Part shown: positions 45,504 to 56,953 of the stretch, piece by piece
How the letters are laid out: each line of letters begins with the position of its first letter
Position numbering within the stretch: the first letter of the stretch is position 1
Translations under genes and position numbers: made by a program
Origin: Colias croceus
Taxonomy: Eukaryota; Arthropoda; Insecta; Lepidoptera; Pieridae
Assembly (NCBI RefSeq): GCF_905220415.1
Contig: NC_059545.1
Coordinates: 1,994,001-2,058,000, forward strand
Direction: 5' to 3'
DNA: 64,000 bases
The notes under the pieces: generated by a model
Told to the model about the DNA's origin: nothing
Seen by the model: the letters and a program-made list of their open reading frames with translations, nothing else
Database searches by the model: none

Positions 45504-46284
45504 CTGAAATATAGTAAAATATATTATTTACTTGAATGTGACAGCCCTATAAGGGGCAGTAATGAAGGTGGCTGGTATGTAGGCCACATCGCGTGATTTA
45601 TACTGTAATCCGAATCAAAGTGGCATTATAGTGAATAGATGGAGCCTTAACTTCTACAACACAAGGGTAAGTTTTGAATACTTAACATTATTTTTGTTAA
45701 CTGACTTTAAAACGAGGAGGTTCTCAATTGTCTGTGTAACCCATTGAGCACCGAGCGGCCCAATCGGACCACGACACAATAGATTTTCTATTGTGTCTGT
45801 GATTCCGGGGGCTGAGTTAGACTTAGCCTTAACTCGCTTTTACTACTACATCAAACAATAAAGCCATACGTAGATTATTTTGAATTAAAAGCAACCCTAT
45901 AAAGAAACAAATTTCTGAATTAAAAGGAGAAATAACACATTGTGAAAATCGGTTACGAAAATGGACTTAAAAGTGAAGCGTACTAAAATACTTAATTTTC
46001 TACAGAATAAACATTATTTGTTTTTAACTAAGCGTTCATTGGGCTTGTTTATTTTAAAGAAAAGGGTCATTAAGATTTTTCATTATTATCACAATAAAGG
46101 GCTATTCTTATGAAAACACGTTTTTCATCAACACGTGCCGATTTTTGAATGCTTATATAACTTTAAAATCTGGTTTGTTTGTTAATAACTGACTTTGAAC
46201 AAAGGGAAATATTGTTTTTGTATTACGGATGTTTGTCATATGTACAATGTTTCTATTAGGATGTTCAGTGTAGTTTATATAGTG
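45504..46284. other. No gene recognised; hairpin repeat near 45.77 kb
   Basis: 45738-45840 (GAGCACCGAGCGGCCCAATC, GATTCCGGGGGCTGAGTTAG) looks like a dispersed lepidopteran repeat built around the hairpin listed below. The rest is AT-rich. Confidence 0.4.
45773..45797. repeat. 11-bp perfect hairpin with 3-nt loop
   Basis: GACACAATAGA (45773-45783) and TCTATTGTGTC (45787-45797) are exact complements. It is the core of a GC-rich repeat fragment. Confidence 0.85.
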
Positions 46285-46483
46285 CTAGCTGTGCCCTGCG
46301 GTTTTACCCGAAGTGCTCCACTCCTGTTGGTCTTAGCGTGATTATATATATAGCCTATAGCCTTCGATAAATGAGCTATCTAACACCGAAAGAATTTTTC
46401 AAATCGAACTAGTAGTTCCCGAGATTAGCGCGTTCAAACAAACAAACAAACAAACTCTTCAGCTTTATAATATTAAGTATAGA
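46285..46483 (-). mobile_element. Helitron-like family A, complete
   Basis: CTAG at 46285 through GGTCTTAGCGTGAT and GCGCGTTCAAACAAACAAAC to CTTTATAATATTAAGTATAG with GA at the end, the reverse of the TC start. It has an expanded GTTT repeat. Confidence 0.75.
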
Positions 46484-46739
46484 TATTATATATATTTGGT
46501 ATTTAATTATAATTAAAACAATAGTAAATTAATTATAAAATAAGGACTCAAAATTCAATATGGCGTGAAAATTTTACAAATTTAAGATATTATTAATGGT
46601 AAATTAATACTTTAGTGTGTATTTATTAAATCTTAAAGACAGAAAACAATTAATCCCTAATAATAGACGTAATTTCTACAAATTCTAAGAAGATATAAGT
46701 GAAAAGTTCTGTAGGGATTTGCTGATTTCTAAACAAAAT

Positions 46740-47131
46740 GTATGTTGACGCTGCCTTCCGAATTTCTGATCAGAAAAATTCTGACGTCCGATCAGTTGCG
46801 TCCGGTACCCATCAGAAGCGGACGTCAGACACGTCAGAATTCTGATAGTATGCGGGGTCCATAACAAAATATATGAAACTAGCTTACCACCCGCGGCTTC
46901 GCCCGCTTTGTTAAGACAAAGTACTGTATACATGTGATAATAATAAATTATATACTAAAACCTTCCTCTTGAATCTCTCTATCTATTTAAAAAAACCGCA
47001 TCAAAATCCGTTGCGTAGTTTTAAAGATTTAAGCATACAAAGGGACATAGGTACAGAGAAAGTGACTTTGTTTTATATTATGTAGTGATGAAGAGTGCGT
47101 CCGGTGGGCATCAGAAATTTTATGATGGAAC
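46740..47131. repeat. Palindromic TCAGAAT-rich element interrupted by a Helitron
   Basis: GAATTTCTGATCAGAAAAAT, TTCTGACGTCCGATCAG, CGGACGTCAGACACGTCAGA and, beyond the family-D copy at 46879-47088, GAGTGCGTCCGGTGGGCATC and AGAAATTTT. AATTTCTGAT (46758-46767) and ATCAGAAATT (near 47110) are inverted. A foldback element appears to have been hit by the Helitron. Confidence 0.45.
46879..47088 (-). mobile_element. Helitron-like family D, complete
   Basis: CTAG at 46879, then the CCACCCGCGGCTTCGCCCGC hairpin region, CCTTCCTCTTGAATCTCTCT, and the end ACTTTGTTTTATATTATGTA GTGA (the reverse of TCACTACATA). Confidence 0.8.
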
Positions 47132-47689
47132 AATTATTCTTACAATGTACGGCCTTAGTAAGCTTTTTTGTAAATCATATTTTAGTAAAAATAAGGTTCA
47201 AAATTGATTGAATTTATTTCGTAATAACTCATGAATGACCGTTTATGAATGAGCTGTGACGAAACAAGATGGCGGCTTTATGAAATGGCGCGAAACGCTA
47301 GCTTGAACAATACACTTGAATATGTTTTCACATCTGGCAATACATATATTATATCCATAAAAACATAATAAAAACAGGGTTATTTTTATATAGAAAATTT
47401 ATGTGCGAAATAATAAAAAATAGAAAAATCATTTGGAAGCAGAAAAAAGGTTTTAATATTCTGAATAGAATTTAAAAGAACTCGTTCTGGTGAAGTAATT
47501 TTACGATGTATTTTTTTTAATTTTACTACTTTTTTGTCGTAAAAATAAAATAAAATTTGAATTAAATTATTATTTAAGACTTAATATTATGTACACTTGT
47601 GAGAAAGAATTTATTTTTGAATAAACATTGCTTATTAACGTTTAGGAAATAGACTGAAGAATGTTTTAGAAATCTTCTTTATAATAAAA
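47132..47689. other. No gene recognised
   Basis: AT-rich, nothing supported. Confidence 0.5.
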
Positions 47690-47931
47690 TAGCTTTCCAC
47701 CCGCAGCTTCGCCCGCGCAATCAAAGAAAAACCCGCATGGTTCCCGTTCCCGTGGGATTTCCGTGTTACAACCTATCCTATTTCCCGGGGTAAAAAGTAG
47801 CCTATGTCCTTTCTCGGGTATCAAAATATCTATATACCAAAATTTCATGCAAATTGGTTCAGTAGTTAAGGCCTGATTGAGCAACAGACAGACAGACTGA
47901 GTTACTTTCGCATTTACAATATTAGTATAGA
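47690..47931 (-). mobile_element. Helitron-like, chimeric: family B 5' end with family C 3' end
   Basis: Same mosaic as 15197-15408. The CCGCAGCTTCGCCCGCGC end and CGCATGGTTCCCGTTCCC are family C, while GGGTATCAAAATATC, CAGACAGACAGACTG and AATATTAGTATAGA are family B. The terminal CTAG is mutated to ATAG. Confidence 0.7.
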
Positions 47932-48430
47932 TAATAATATTATAGTGTCTTTTTTGTATCAGGCCTTAATAATAATTGTGTAAATTTAAATAATTTACTT
48001 CTTCATTCTTTTAAGCTTTGTTTTATTACATACTTGTGTAAATAAGTACAAATTATACAATCGAATAAATAATACGACGGAATTTATCTACCTTCTTAAA
48101 AATATTATAGCATTTGATACAACCAATACTAATCAGTAATCACCTCTATTTTCCTCCTAGAAACAGCAAAAATGTAGCGACCTTACTAATGTAGCGACGA
48201 ATATCATAAAATTAAGTTAGTATCAAATGCAGACGCATTTATGAATTGGAATGTCTAATTTATTAATTTCATATTTTAGGAAACCTTGAAAAAGTAAAAA
48301 CGTCTGACAGATGACATTAGGCTAAACTGCAGGCAACATTGACCTTGCGTTTTTCGCCATTCGCGATAACCTGAATTTTGTGGGTCACCATTTTGTTTGA
48401 TCGTAATTTAGTATGTATTATATTTTTTTA
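47932..48430. other. No gene recognised
   Basis: AT-rich spacer. Confidence 0.5.
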
Positions 48431-48584
48431 CTAGCTGTGCCTTGCGATTTTACCCGCATTGGTCCGCTCCTGTTGCTCTCTAACACTATCTAACACCGAA
48501 AGCATTTTTCAAATCGGACCAGTAGTTCCTGTGATTAGCGCGTTCAAACAAACAAACTCTTCAGCTTTATAATATTAGTATAGA
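48431..48584 (-). mobile_element. Helitron-like family A, internally deleted
   Basis: CTAG at 48431 and the TC-equivalent GA at 48583-48584. The middle part with GTGATGATATATAGCC is missing, leaving 154 bp. Confidence 0.75.
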
Positions 48585-48707
48585 TTAACTTGTAACGTAT
48601 TCGCATGTATATTTTGAAATGCATTATTAAGGCTGTTTGATATGTTTTTGTTTGCTTGAAAAATATTAATTGAGTACCTACCTAATATATATGAGGTTTA
48701 TGGATTA

Positions 48708-48890
48708 CTAGTGGTCCGCCCCGGCTTCGTCCGTGGTACATATTTTGCAATAAAAGGTAGCCTATGTCCTTTCTCGGGTATCAAAATATCTCCATACCAA
48801 ATTTCATGCAAATTGGTTCAGTAGTTTAGGCGTGATTGAGTAACAGACAGACAGACAGAGTTACTTTCGCATTTATAATATTAGTATGGA
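48708..48890 (-). mobile_element. Helitron-like family B, complete
   Basis: Nearly identical in layout to 18487-18669 in inverse orientation: CTAGTGGTCCGCCCCGGCTT, ATATTTTGCAATAAAAGG, AACAGACAGACAGACAGAG and ATTAGTATGGA. Confidence 0.8.
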
Positions 48891-49392
48891 TTCTTTACTT
48901 CAATTAAGAAATAAATAAAACTCAATTTATTGTCTAATTTTGTGTATTCATGTAAAATTATTTAATAAAAATGAAATAATGGAAAGAATAAATGATGAAA
49001 TATCTTATATGTTTACCTACGTCGCCTTAAAATATATAGATTGGAAGATTTCCACTCAATCTTGATGTATCTAATATTAAAATGAAACCTGTTTCGTAAA
49101 ACCACAGCAATATTATTATAAGGAAAGTTTTGATTTTTGCGAATTTTAGATCATTCTTTACCATAAGAAAGAAACATAGGGCATAGGCTATGCCCGGGTA
49201 AAGTACAGTATAAAAATGTAGATAGGTGACCAACCTAACATTCGATCTTCACACACACACACACACGATGAGACGTCACATTAAGATGGCATGATTTAAT
49301 TATCGTGAGCGATAAAGAGACAAATTTTGGCTAATGCTCCCAGAGCGTTAACAAATCTATACTGTTCTCTTGTTACCTATATTATAATTGTT
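48891..49392. other. No gene recognised; (AC)n at 49250-49268
   Basis: AT-rich with one short AC dinucleotide tract. Confidence 0.5.
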
Positions 49393-49557
49393 AAGCTATT
49401 GCATAGCTTCTATCGCGGGCTTTGAGCGCGGGGACCGAATCGAGAAATTCCGTAACGAAAAAACCTCACGCTCCCCACTCCGACGGGCTCGGCGGAGGTG
49501 TGGCTTGAAGGCATTCTATGCAATAGCTTTACCGCGGCAGTCCCCGAGTGCCACACG
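49393..49557 (+). repeat. Dispersed GC-rich repeat, copy 2
   Basis: AAGCTATTGCATAGCTTCTA start, GAGCGCGGGGACCGAATCGA, and end CCGAGTGCCACACGT. An inverted pair AAGCTATTGCATA (49393-49405) and TATGCAATAGCTT (49517-49529) allows a long hairpin. It matches 23099-23260 reversed. Confidence 0.75.
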
Positions 49558-49973
49558 TTTTTTTTTGTATTTTAAAATCAATACATAAGTTCAAAAGAAA
49601 ATAAATCCATCAGCACCAACTGACCGTACGAATAATAAAAAGAAATTGAAACTCGATGCACTTGAAGCAGACGAATGCTTGTTCGACTGAATCTTCGCTA
49701 AGAGGGATTCAATGTTTAACATTTTACATGTATGTGTGGGTTTATAGCTGTGTGTGTGTGTGTGTGTGTATTTTGTTGGATTACTACGTTTGTGTGCAGA
49801 CTTTTAAGGATTAATAATGTATGTTTTAATAGCTTTTATAAAGGCGATTTATTAATTATATTATTGCGTACGTGTCGAAGAGTTTATAAATTATAGCCTA
49901 GTATCTACTAAATAATAGTGTGGAGAACTAATAATACTGTGGAGGAAGAAAACATTAAGGAAAACGCTCCCAT
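49558..49973. other. No gene recognised; (TG)n at 49749-49770
   Basis: AT-rich with one pure TG tract of about ten repeats. Confidence 0.5.
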
Positions 49974-50041
49974 ATTGACTATTGTTTATTTATTTATTTA
50001 TTATGTAATAAATAAATAAATAAATAAAAATTGACTATTGT
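49974..50041. mobile_element. Foldback TTTA/TAAA insert between 12-bp direct repeats
   Basis: ATTGACTATTGT occurs at 49974-49985 and again at 50030-50041. The 44 bp between are (TTTA)n, TATG and (TAAA)n, self-complementary. This looks like a target-site duplication around an insertion made only of inverted LINE or SINE tail sequence. Confidence 0.7.
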
Positions 50042-50134
50042 GTAGCTGGAGGTTGTAGTTTGACTATACATTATATTTACATACATGTTTTAAATTTATT
50101 TACGCGTTCACCTATTCTTATATTTATGCGTAAT

Positions 50135-50318
50135 TAGCTTACCACCCGCCGCGCTTTGTCTTAAACCTAATAAATCATATACCAAAACCTTCCTCTTGAA
50201 TCACTCTATCAACTAAAAAAAACATATCACAATCCGTTGCGTAGTTTTAAAGATTTAAGCATACAAAGGGACATAGGGACAAAGAAAGAGACTTTGTTTT
50301 ATACTACCTATGTAGTGA
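50135..50318 (-). mobile_element. Helitron-like family D
   Basis: TTAGCTTACCACCCGCCGCG (3' end with shortened hairpin), CCTTCCTCTTGAATCACTCT, AGCATACAAAGGGACATAGG and the TATGTAGTGA end. The terminal CTAG is changed to TTAG. Confidence 0.75.
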
Positions 50319-50558
50319 TTTGCAATTCGCAAACTTAACATTTCCAACCATATTTATCTTAATTCCGTTTATATACCTTTCCTGGTTCAACCATTTATTT
50401 CACCATGGCCATACGATAAATCCATTAAATATCTTATCTGCACATGAGTTATCATTTTTTCCTTAAATTATCGATCTTCGGCTTAAAAATTAATTCATTG
50501 TGAAGTGCAGCCATTTGTAATCGGCGTTAAGCCGATTTGTTATCGGTTTTATGTTTTA

Positions 50559-50782
50559 CTAGATTTCCGCCCGCGGCTTCGCCCGCGTTTGCAAAGGAAA
50601 ACCCGCATAGTTCCCGTTCCCGTGGGATTTCCGGGATAAATACTATCCTATGTGTTAATCCAAGTTACCCTCTATATGTGTGCTAAATTTCATTGTAATC
50701 GGTTCAGTAGTTTTTACGTGAAAGAGTAACAAACATCCATACATCCATACAAACTTTCGCCTTTATAATAATATATATTAGA
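50559..50782 (-). mobile_element. Helitron-like family C, near complete
   Basis: CTAG at 50559, CCGCCCGCGGCTTCGCCCGC, CCGTTCCCGTGGGATTTCCG, GTGAAAGAGTAACAAACATC. The 5' end is slightly altered (TATATTAGA). Confidence 0.8.
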
Positions 50783-52844
50783 TTAGATTTCTATAGCGTT
50801 TGTCTGGTATGTTTTTAGTTAATTAATTTCTCTGTCTTCTTAATTATTTTTAATTAAACCTAATTATGTTGATAAGAAACAATCGATGCAAGAATGCATT
50901 AGATGTCGACTTCTTGTTATGTTTTTGTATATTTTTAAACTACTTTTTAAAGTCGGTTAAATAAATTTAATTATTACCTAAAACACACGAACAGTTTATC
51001 TACTCATATCATTCTACATCACTAGTACGAAAAAAGCCAAAAAATACGTACCTAACGTAACGTAACAAAAAATTAAAATATTTTTTTGCACATCGTCTCA
51101 CACAGACCTAGACACGTGTATCTAGTAATTCCTCTTTCATAAAAAAAAAACTTAAAAAGACATGCTATGCATGCATTGCATGCTTAAATTAACAGCAATT
51201 ATCCCTGTCTGACAAACGTAGTATTAATTAACTTCAACAACCAAAAATGGTCACAAAATACAAAATTACGCCTAGTGTATAATTTTTAAGTCGTAAAAAT
51301 TAACAGGCCATGCTATAATGTTGCTTTGGCCAAAAATTTTACAAAGAAAATACCCCCTTGTCAAATTAACCCGTGCTTTATGAATATGTAATCTGAAGAT
51401 ACGGAAGGTTGAATTTATAGTTTGAACTTATTATATCAGTAGAGAATACAATAAACATTAACATGAATGCAGGAAAATAACTTTGAAATACAAATAAATA
51501 AAATAATAAAGAGGAAAGTTTTTTATTTTTTCCATGTTTGCTGTGAATACATTTCAAAATTATTAACTAAGTAGGTGCTGATAATAAAAAAGGGGGAAAA
51601 TATTAAATACTGAAGCAATAAAATAGGGCAAAATATTAAAGTAAGGGTAAACTAAATAGAAATAGAGCCAATCGAGCCAAGCCCTGTTTGATTGTAGTTC
51701 TTAACAGACTATGATGTATTAGCCATTATTAAGCCATAAAAGACCGACATTTAAAAAAATAACGTATGCCGTAGTCGTATTAAAAAAAATAACGTCGACA
51801 TACCTTATTATTATCGTTAGTTCGTAGAGAACTTCAAAAAATTTTACTTTTTATTATTTCATTATTTATTTTTTACTCTACATTACTTTCAAAACAAGTT
51901 CTTATGAAAATATTAAAAAATCCCATTCTATTCTACAATATAATTTAGCTACTAAAAATAGTTTAACATAAATTTAGACTGAAATATAAAATAAATTAAA
52001 AAACAGGTTCATCGTATTTTTTTTTTTAGTTTAACGTCATTTTATGATGATATGTGTGATTTTAATAGTTGTGACGCTTCTAGTTTTTTTAATATGGAAA
52101 ATTTTATAAAAAGACACAACTTAGAAAATAAATTTTCGATACTATGTCACCAATATTTTTTTATAGTTCTTGTATTTAAGTTTACGCGAAAATTAGAGAT
52201 TAAGTGGGAATACATTTTAACAGGTATACCCAGTTATCTAACATCGAAGATAACTTCAAAAATATTTCTTCCTAACTTTTATAAATACTTCTTTTAAAAG
52301 TTATAAGTTCAATACATAAATCGTGGTAAATTTTAAAGTCAGTCAATCAATTCATTTTAAATATATTTTCATGGTGTTTTTCCTCGAAGAAAACTTCGAG
52401 TACATCGGCATCTTCAAACAATATTTGACACATTTTAACTCGGTCTAATTTGACACACGCCTCAAAGACCGCGTCAAACAGACAGTACCTAGAATGATTT
52501 ACGAGAAAATGTCGTTTTTAGGTCAAAGTTTTAGGAGACACTTTTCTATTTATTTAGAACTATGAACCTTAATATTAACTTTAAATCTTTAGTTCAAACT
52601 ATGCAAAAAATAATATGCTTTTTCATATTATTACCTATTTAGAAATTATCGAATAAGGGAACTTAGGATATCTGTAGCATAGAGCCTTAATGTTTTTTTG
52701 CTTCCTATTTGACGAATAAAGAAAATCTTCATTTACTTATCAAACTACTAATATATCAAACTGGATCGCATCTTTATTTATAAACGATACATAATCTGGA
52801 AAAACTTGATCCTATTCATGTTAATAATTTGTCTTAGCATACTA
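50783..52844. other. No gene recognised
   Basis: About 2 kb, one of the most AT-rich parts of the window. The frame at 52052-52297 is Phe/Lys/Asn/Ile-rich, as expected by chance in such DNA. Confidence 0.45.
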
Positions 52845-53033
52845 TCACTACATAGTATAAAACAAAGTCACTTTCTCTGCCCCTATGTCCCTTTGTATGC
52901 TTAAATCTTTAAAACTACGCAACGGATTTTGATGTGGTTTTTTTTTATAGATAGAGTGATTCAACAGCAAGGTTTTAGTATATAATGTATTAGGTTTTAG
53001 AGAAAGCGGGCAAAGACGCGGGCGGTAAGCTAG
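52845..53033 (+). mobile_element. Helitron-like family D, complete
   Basis: TCACTACATAGTATAAAACA start, CCCTATGTCCCTTTGTATGC, ACTACGCAACGGATTTTGAT, end GCGGGCGGTAAGCTAG between host A and T. The best reference copy of this family here. Confidence 0.8.
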
Positions 53034-54888
53034 TAATTATTAAAATGTGTCTCTAATGTCACTACAAACGTATTTCTTGTCCCCACAAATCTACGACTTA
53101 CAAGTACACACAACTATTTGTATATTTTGCATAATGGCCGGTTACTTCGCCCTTGAATCGAGTTTCTGAACAATGAAACCAAATGCGTATTAGATTTTTT
53201 TTATTTCCGTTTATAGACGTGACTATATTACAATTTACAAGTGTACGAATGTTTTAAGGGCATCGCCCTCGGTTTTTTAATGAGCAATAATGGCTTAATG
53301 ACAATTTTTTGGCACGTTGTCACCATGTCAGTTATAATTGTGGAGGCGGTTGAAGATTCTCGTATTAATTACAATTAGCAATGGTAATTTATAATCTTTA
53401 GCTTGCGATGTAACAATTTTTTTGGAATGGAGGTTCGTTAAACTAGCTTAGCTTTTGTTAACTTATATTTAATGCTTAAAAATAGAAGAACGTCAGTAGT
53501 AATTAAAAGATAATATTTTGAAGATTTCTTTCTCGTTATGACCCTTGTAAGACTTGGCCATTTTATCCTTATCGAAAGAACGGAATCTCACTTTGTAAAC
53601 TTAATTTAAGATTCTTTATACACCTAACATTATCTTTGATTTTTTAATTAAATGGTATTGGAAGGGCTTATTAGAATAACTAATGTCGTTCACACTAACG
53701 ACGATACCGATAATTTGCGATGTTAAATAATTCGGTTGCTAAGTGGACAAAAACTAAATTTGCGGATCTGTTGCTAGGTGATACCATTAAAATAGATTTA
53801 ATTATTCCGGTTTACTATAAATTGGGGAAAATGGCGATTTTATCTTTTTCATTTTAGTGTTCTGTTTTAAATAAATTAAACTAAATTATGATCCGCACGC
53901 GTCTGCCTGATTTAGTATTTCCTTTACATTTTTTATATTTTTATAGAAAATTGAATTTTGACGAAACATTTTTTTCCTGAAAACAGCCAAGATATAATTA
54001 AAGAGTCTTAATTTTGAAATTAAAATTTACGCGCTTAGTTCCATAAAATATTTTATTTTGGTCGATCATTTGCCAAAGAAAAACTTTAATTAAATATAGC
54101 AAAATATACATATTATTTAAGTACCATAGTACACAATTAGACGTTTTCAAATAATAACCGAAAATAATTTGGAAAATCCAAAAGTGCACGCCTCATAATC
54201 TCATCCTTTTTTTTTGTTTATTTAATAACAATTAAACCACATCGAATCAGACCCTGAAAAATGAAAGGGTTCTATTCCTGAGCATACTCAAGCGTAAGAG
54301 AAAAAAAAAGACTCGATAAGTAAAGTATTTCGGTCGCTATCGTGTTAACAAGAAAATCCTCCGCACATACAGACACACGGACGTCCAAGACAGAACTTTT
54401 TTAAACTGTTTTTTAACTAGTTTAAATAACAAAAATGACATCAAAAATATCATGAATGTTAAAAATAGTGTTTTTTCTTAATATGTGTGTGTATGTATTA
54501 TCTTACAAGTGCAATGTATGATACATAAAGACATTTTAAGTATGAAAAATCAGATGTTTTGCGAAAAGTGACAATAGTACCCACCTCAACGCTTCGCTTA
54601 TGAGGCGTGCAATATTTAGTTCTAACACCACAAGGCCGATTTCGGAGGTGTGTTTCATCAGTATTTATAAATAAAGTTTACCTTCAAAGACCCAAATATA
54701 CACTTTACTAATGCTAATGAATACAAACATACAAAAATATATGAAGAGAATAGCCATTATTTTGTCTAATACTTAAATGAAATAACCTATAAAAATCTAA
54801 GACATAGCTCTACATCAAATCAATTACGAACATAAATACAAACGCATAGTACCTTTATATTGTCTGTATTTGTATTTTATTACATTAC
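53034..54888. other. No gene recognised
   Basis: AT-rich. Short frames only. Confidence 0.45.
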
Positions 54889-55035
54889 TATACTAGTTTG
54901 ATCCGAATTCACTCGCGTGGTACGCGGATTAAAACTAGCTTATGTACTTATCCAGAGTATGATCTATCTCAGTACCAAATTTTATAAAAATATCTACAGC
55001 TGTTTTTACGTGAGAGAGTAACAATCATTCATTCA
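54889..55035 (-). mobile_element. Possible old Helitron-like family C copy
   Basis: CTAGTTTGATCCGAATTCAC, then CTAGCTTATGTACTTATCCA and TTTTTACGTGAGAGAGTAAC recall a degraded family-C body. The ends are not clear. Confidence 0.35.
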
Positions 55036-55045
55036 TATATTATTC

Positions 55046-55939
55046 CAAGCATTTATCTAATAAGTACGATTCACAGAATTGTATTTTCTATGATTTTCGC
55101 GTTTTTTCTTATTAGTACGATTCAAATGGTGACAGCCCTAAATTCTGACAGATAAGTAGGCGCCACGGCCATTTTTATAGTACCTAATAAACGCGAATAT
55201 ATTTAGGTAGATAGCGCGAGATAAATCGTTATCGCACACGTGATGGTGTCCATGTGCCAATTATCGCGAGCATTGTAACACAGTTTTTAGGATGCCCTGT
55301 TGCTATGCGTGAATAACGCCTCTGGTATGTGGATGTGATGTTTTATTGGGTTTTACGGTGCTAGGGCTGGCGCAGCCGAGTTTTAAATATTTTTTAAATA
55401 ATCGGCTTTTGACTACAGTTTTAGTTGGTTAAATAGACTGTACTACATTTGAGAAAGTATTTATAGAAGTAATAGATAGTTTTATAATGATAAAACATCT
55501 CTATATTCATACCAATATACAAATTTATCTTTCATTTTATGAAAAAAATTGTTTCAAAAATACTGAAGACAATATTCTAATGAATTTACTATAATAGTCA
55601 TAAACCAAACTTAAAACTATCACTTGCTCTATTTTCAAATAGAGCTAAATAAAAGGTTTAAAAATAATGCTACTTCAAACACACAAAGGAAAGACAAAAA
55701 AATTGCAAATGAACATCACTGGCACTAAATATGTTATTAATTATTATGTTCTTCAGTTTCATGCGGAGTTAATTATTATTATATTAGTCGGTTACATAAA
55801 TCACAGTATCAACAATTAGCTACGGCGCCTTTCCCACGTGAGCTCTGTCGGTATTCTACGTGCGTACCCGTGTAGAGATAGCAAAAAAGTTACGGATCAA
55901 AATTAAATTATTTTTATACTTAGTTTTGTAGCATTCAAA
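55046..55939. other. No gene recognised
   Basis: AT-rich, nothing supported. Confidence 0.5.
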
Positions 55940-56072
55940 TCTATACTTTTATAAAGCTGAAGAGTTTGTTCGTTTGTTTGAACGCGCTAATCTCAGGAAC
56001 CGATTTGAAAAATATATATGTATATCATTATTCATTACGCTAAAACCAACAGGATCGGAGCCACGCGGGTGA
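55940..56072 (+). mobile_element. Helitron-like family A, 3'-truncated
   Basis: TCTATACTTTTATAAAGCTG start, GAACGCGCTAATCTCAGGAA, and GGAGCCACGCGGGTGAATAC, where it breaks off before the CCGCGCGGAGCAGCTAG end. Confidence 0.7.
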
Positions 56073-56157
56073 ATACTATATAAATATATTTTTTAAGAAT
56101 AGAAAAAAACCGATCAAGAGGATACTAGTTGTTACAATATGTATATATCAGGCTTAT

Positions 56158-56295
56158 ATAATATAGCCTGTAGCCTTCCTAGATAAATGGACTATCTAAA
56201 AATGGTAATTTTTCGAACCGTTTGTCGTAGCAGAAATTAGCGCCTTCAAGCCACGTTCAAGCAAACAAACTCTTTCGCTTTATAGTATTAGTATG
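56158..56295 (-). mobile_element. Helitron-like family A, degenerate inverted neighbour
   Basis: ATAGCCTGTAGCCTTCCTAG, GGACTATCTAAAAATGG and TTCAAGCAAACAAACTCTTT, followed by TATAGTATTAGTATG, match the 5' part of family A on the minus strand. It lies about 90 bp from the + copy, forming a loose inverted pair. Confidence 0.55.
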
Positions 56296-56300
56296 TGTAT

Positions 56301-56767
56301 ATTAGTAGATGCATACTGTTACTGCATTGTAATTTTAATAGGTTTACGGGTTATTAAACGACTTGATGCACATTTTAACGATACATTAAGTTTATTAGAT
56401 TTCTTGTGTTCATTGCTTTATTTGTTCGTTCACTTATTATATCATTGGTGGTTACTTAATTGATTTTTTATAATAATCAAACTGTTTAAAGTAATGTAAT
56501 AAACATAATTGTTCAGTTGACTTCAGTAGTCTCTAGACGGTCATGCTGCACGTGTGTCCAAAAATTACAAATAATGTAATTTTATCCGTCAGTCTAACTT
56601 GTATAATAAAAAAGCTTCATCAATCAGGAGCCAGCACGTAGTTTGCATGTCATTCATTTCAAAATTTATCTATATTAGAATCCAGATCAATCTAAGCTCA
56701 AGACGATTATTCATGCATGACACAAAAAAAAAATCAGTGCGTGTACCTACTAGTGTACACACGTAAC
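56301..56767. other. No gene recognised
   Basis: AT-rich spacer. Confidence 0.5.
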
Positions 56768-56953
56768 AAGTGAAACTTCTTTATTACCTTATTTTTCATA
56801 AAATAATTAACTATATTATGCAACTGTACAGAAATACGTCGAATCACGCGTGGTAGGGATAAGAAAAAGATGGCGCGTAACGGAAAAATGTCACGCGTAA
56901 CGAAAAAATGTTACACTAAATTTTTTTCCAACCCCGATAAAGAAGTTTCACTT
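56768..56953. mobile_element. MITE with 17-bp perfect inverted repeats
   Basis: AAGTGAAACTTCTTTAT (56768-56784) and its exact complement (56937-56953) bound 186 bp that contain a tandem pair GGCGCGTAACGGAAAAATG / CACGCGTAACGAAAAAATG. No ORF. Confidence 0.75.
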
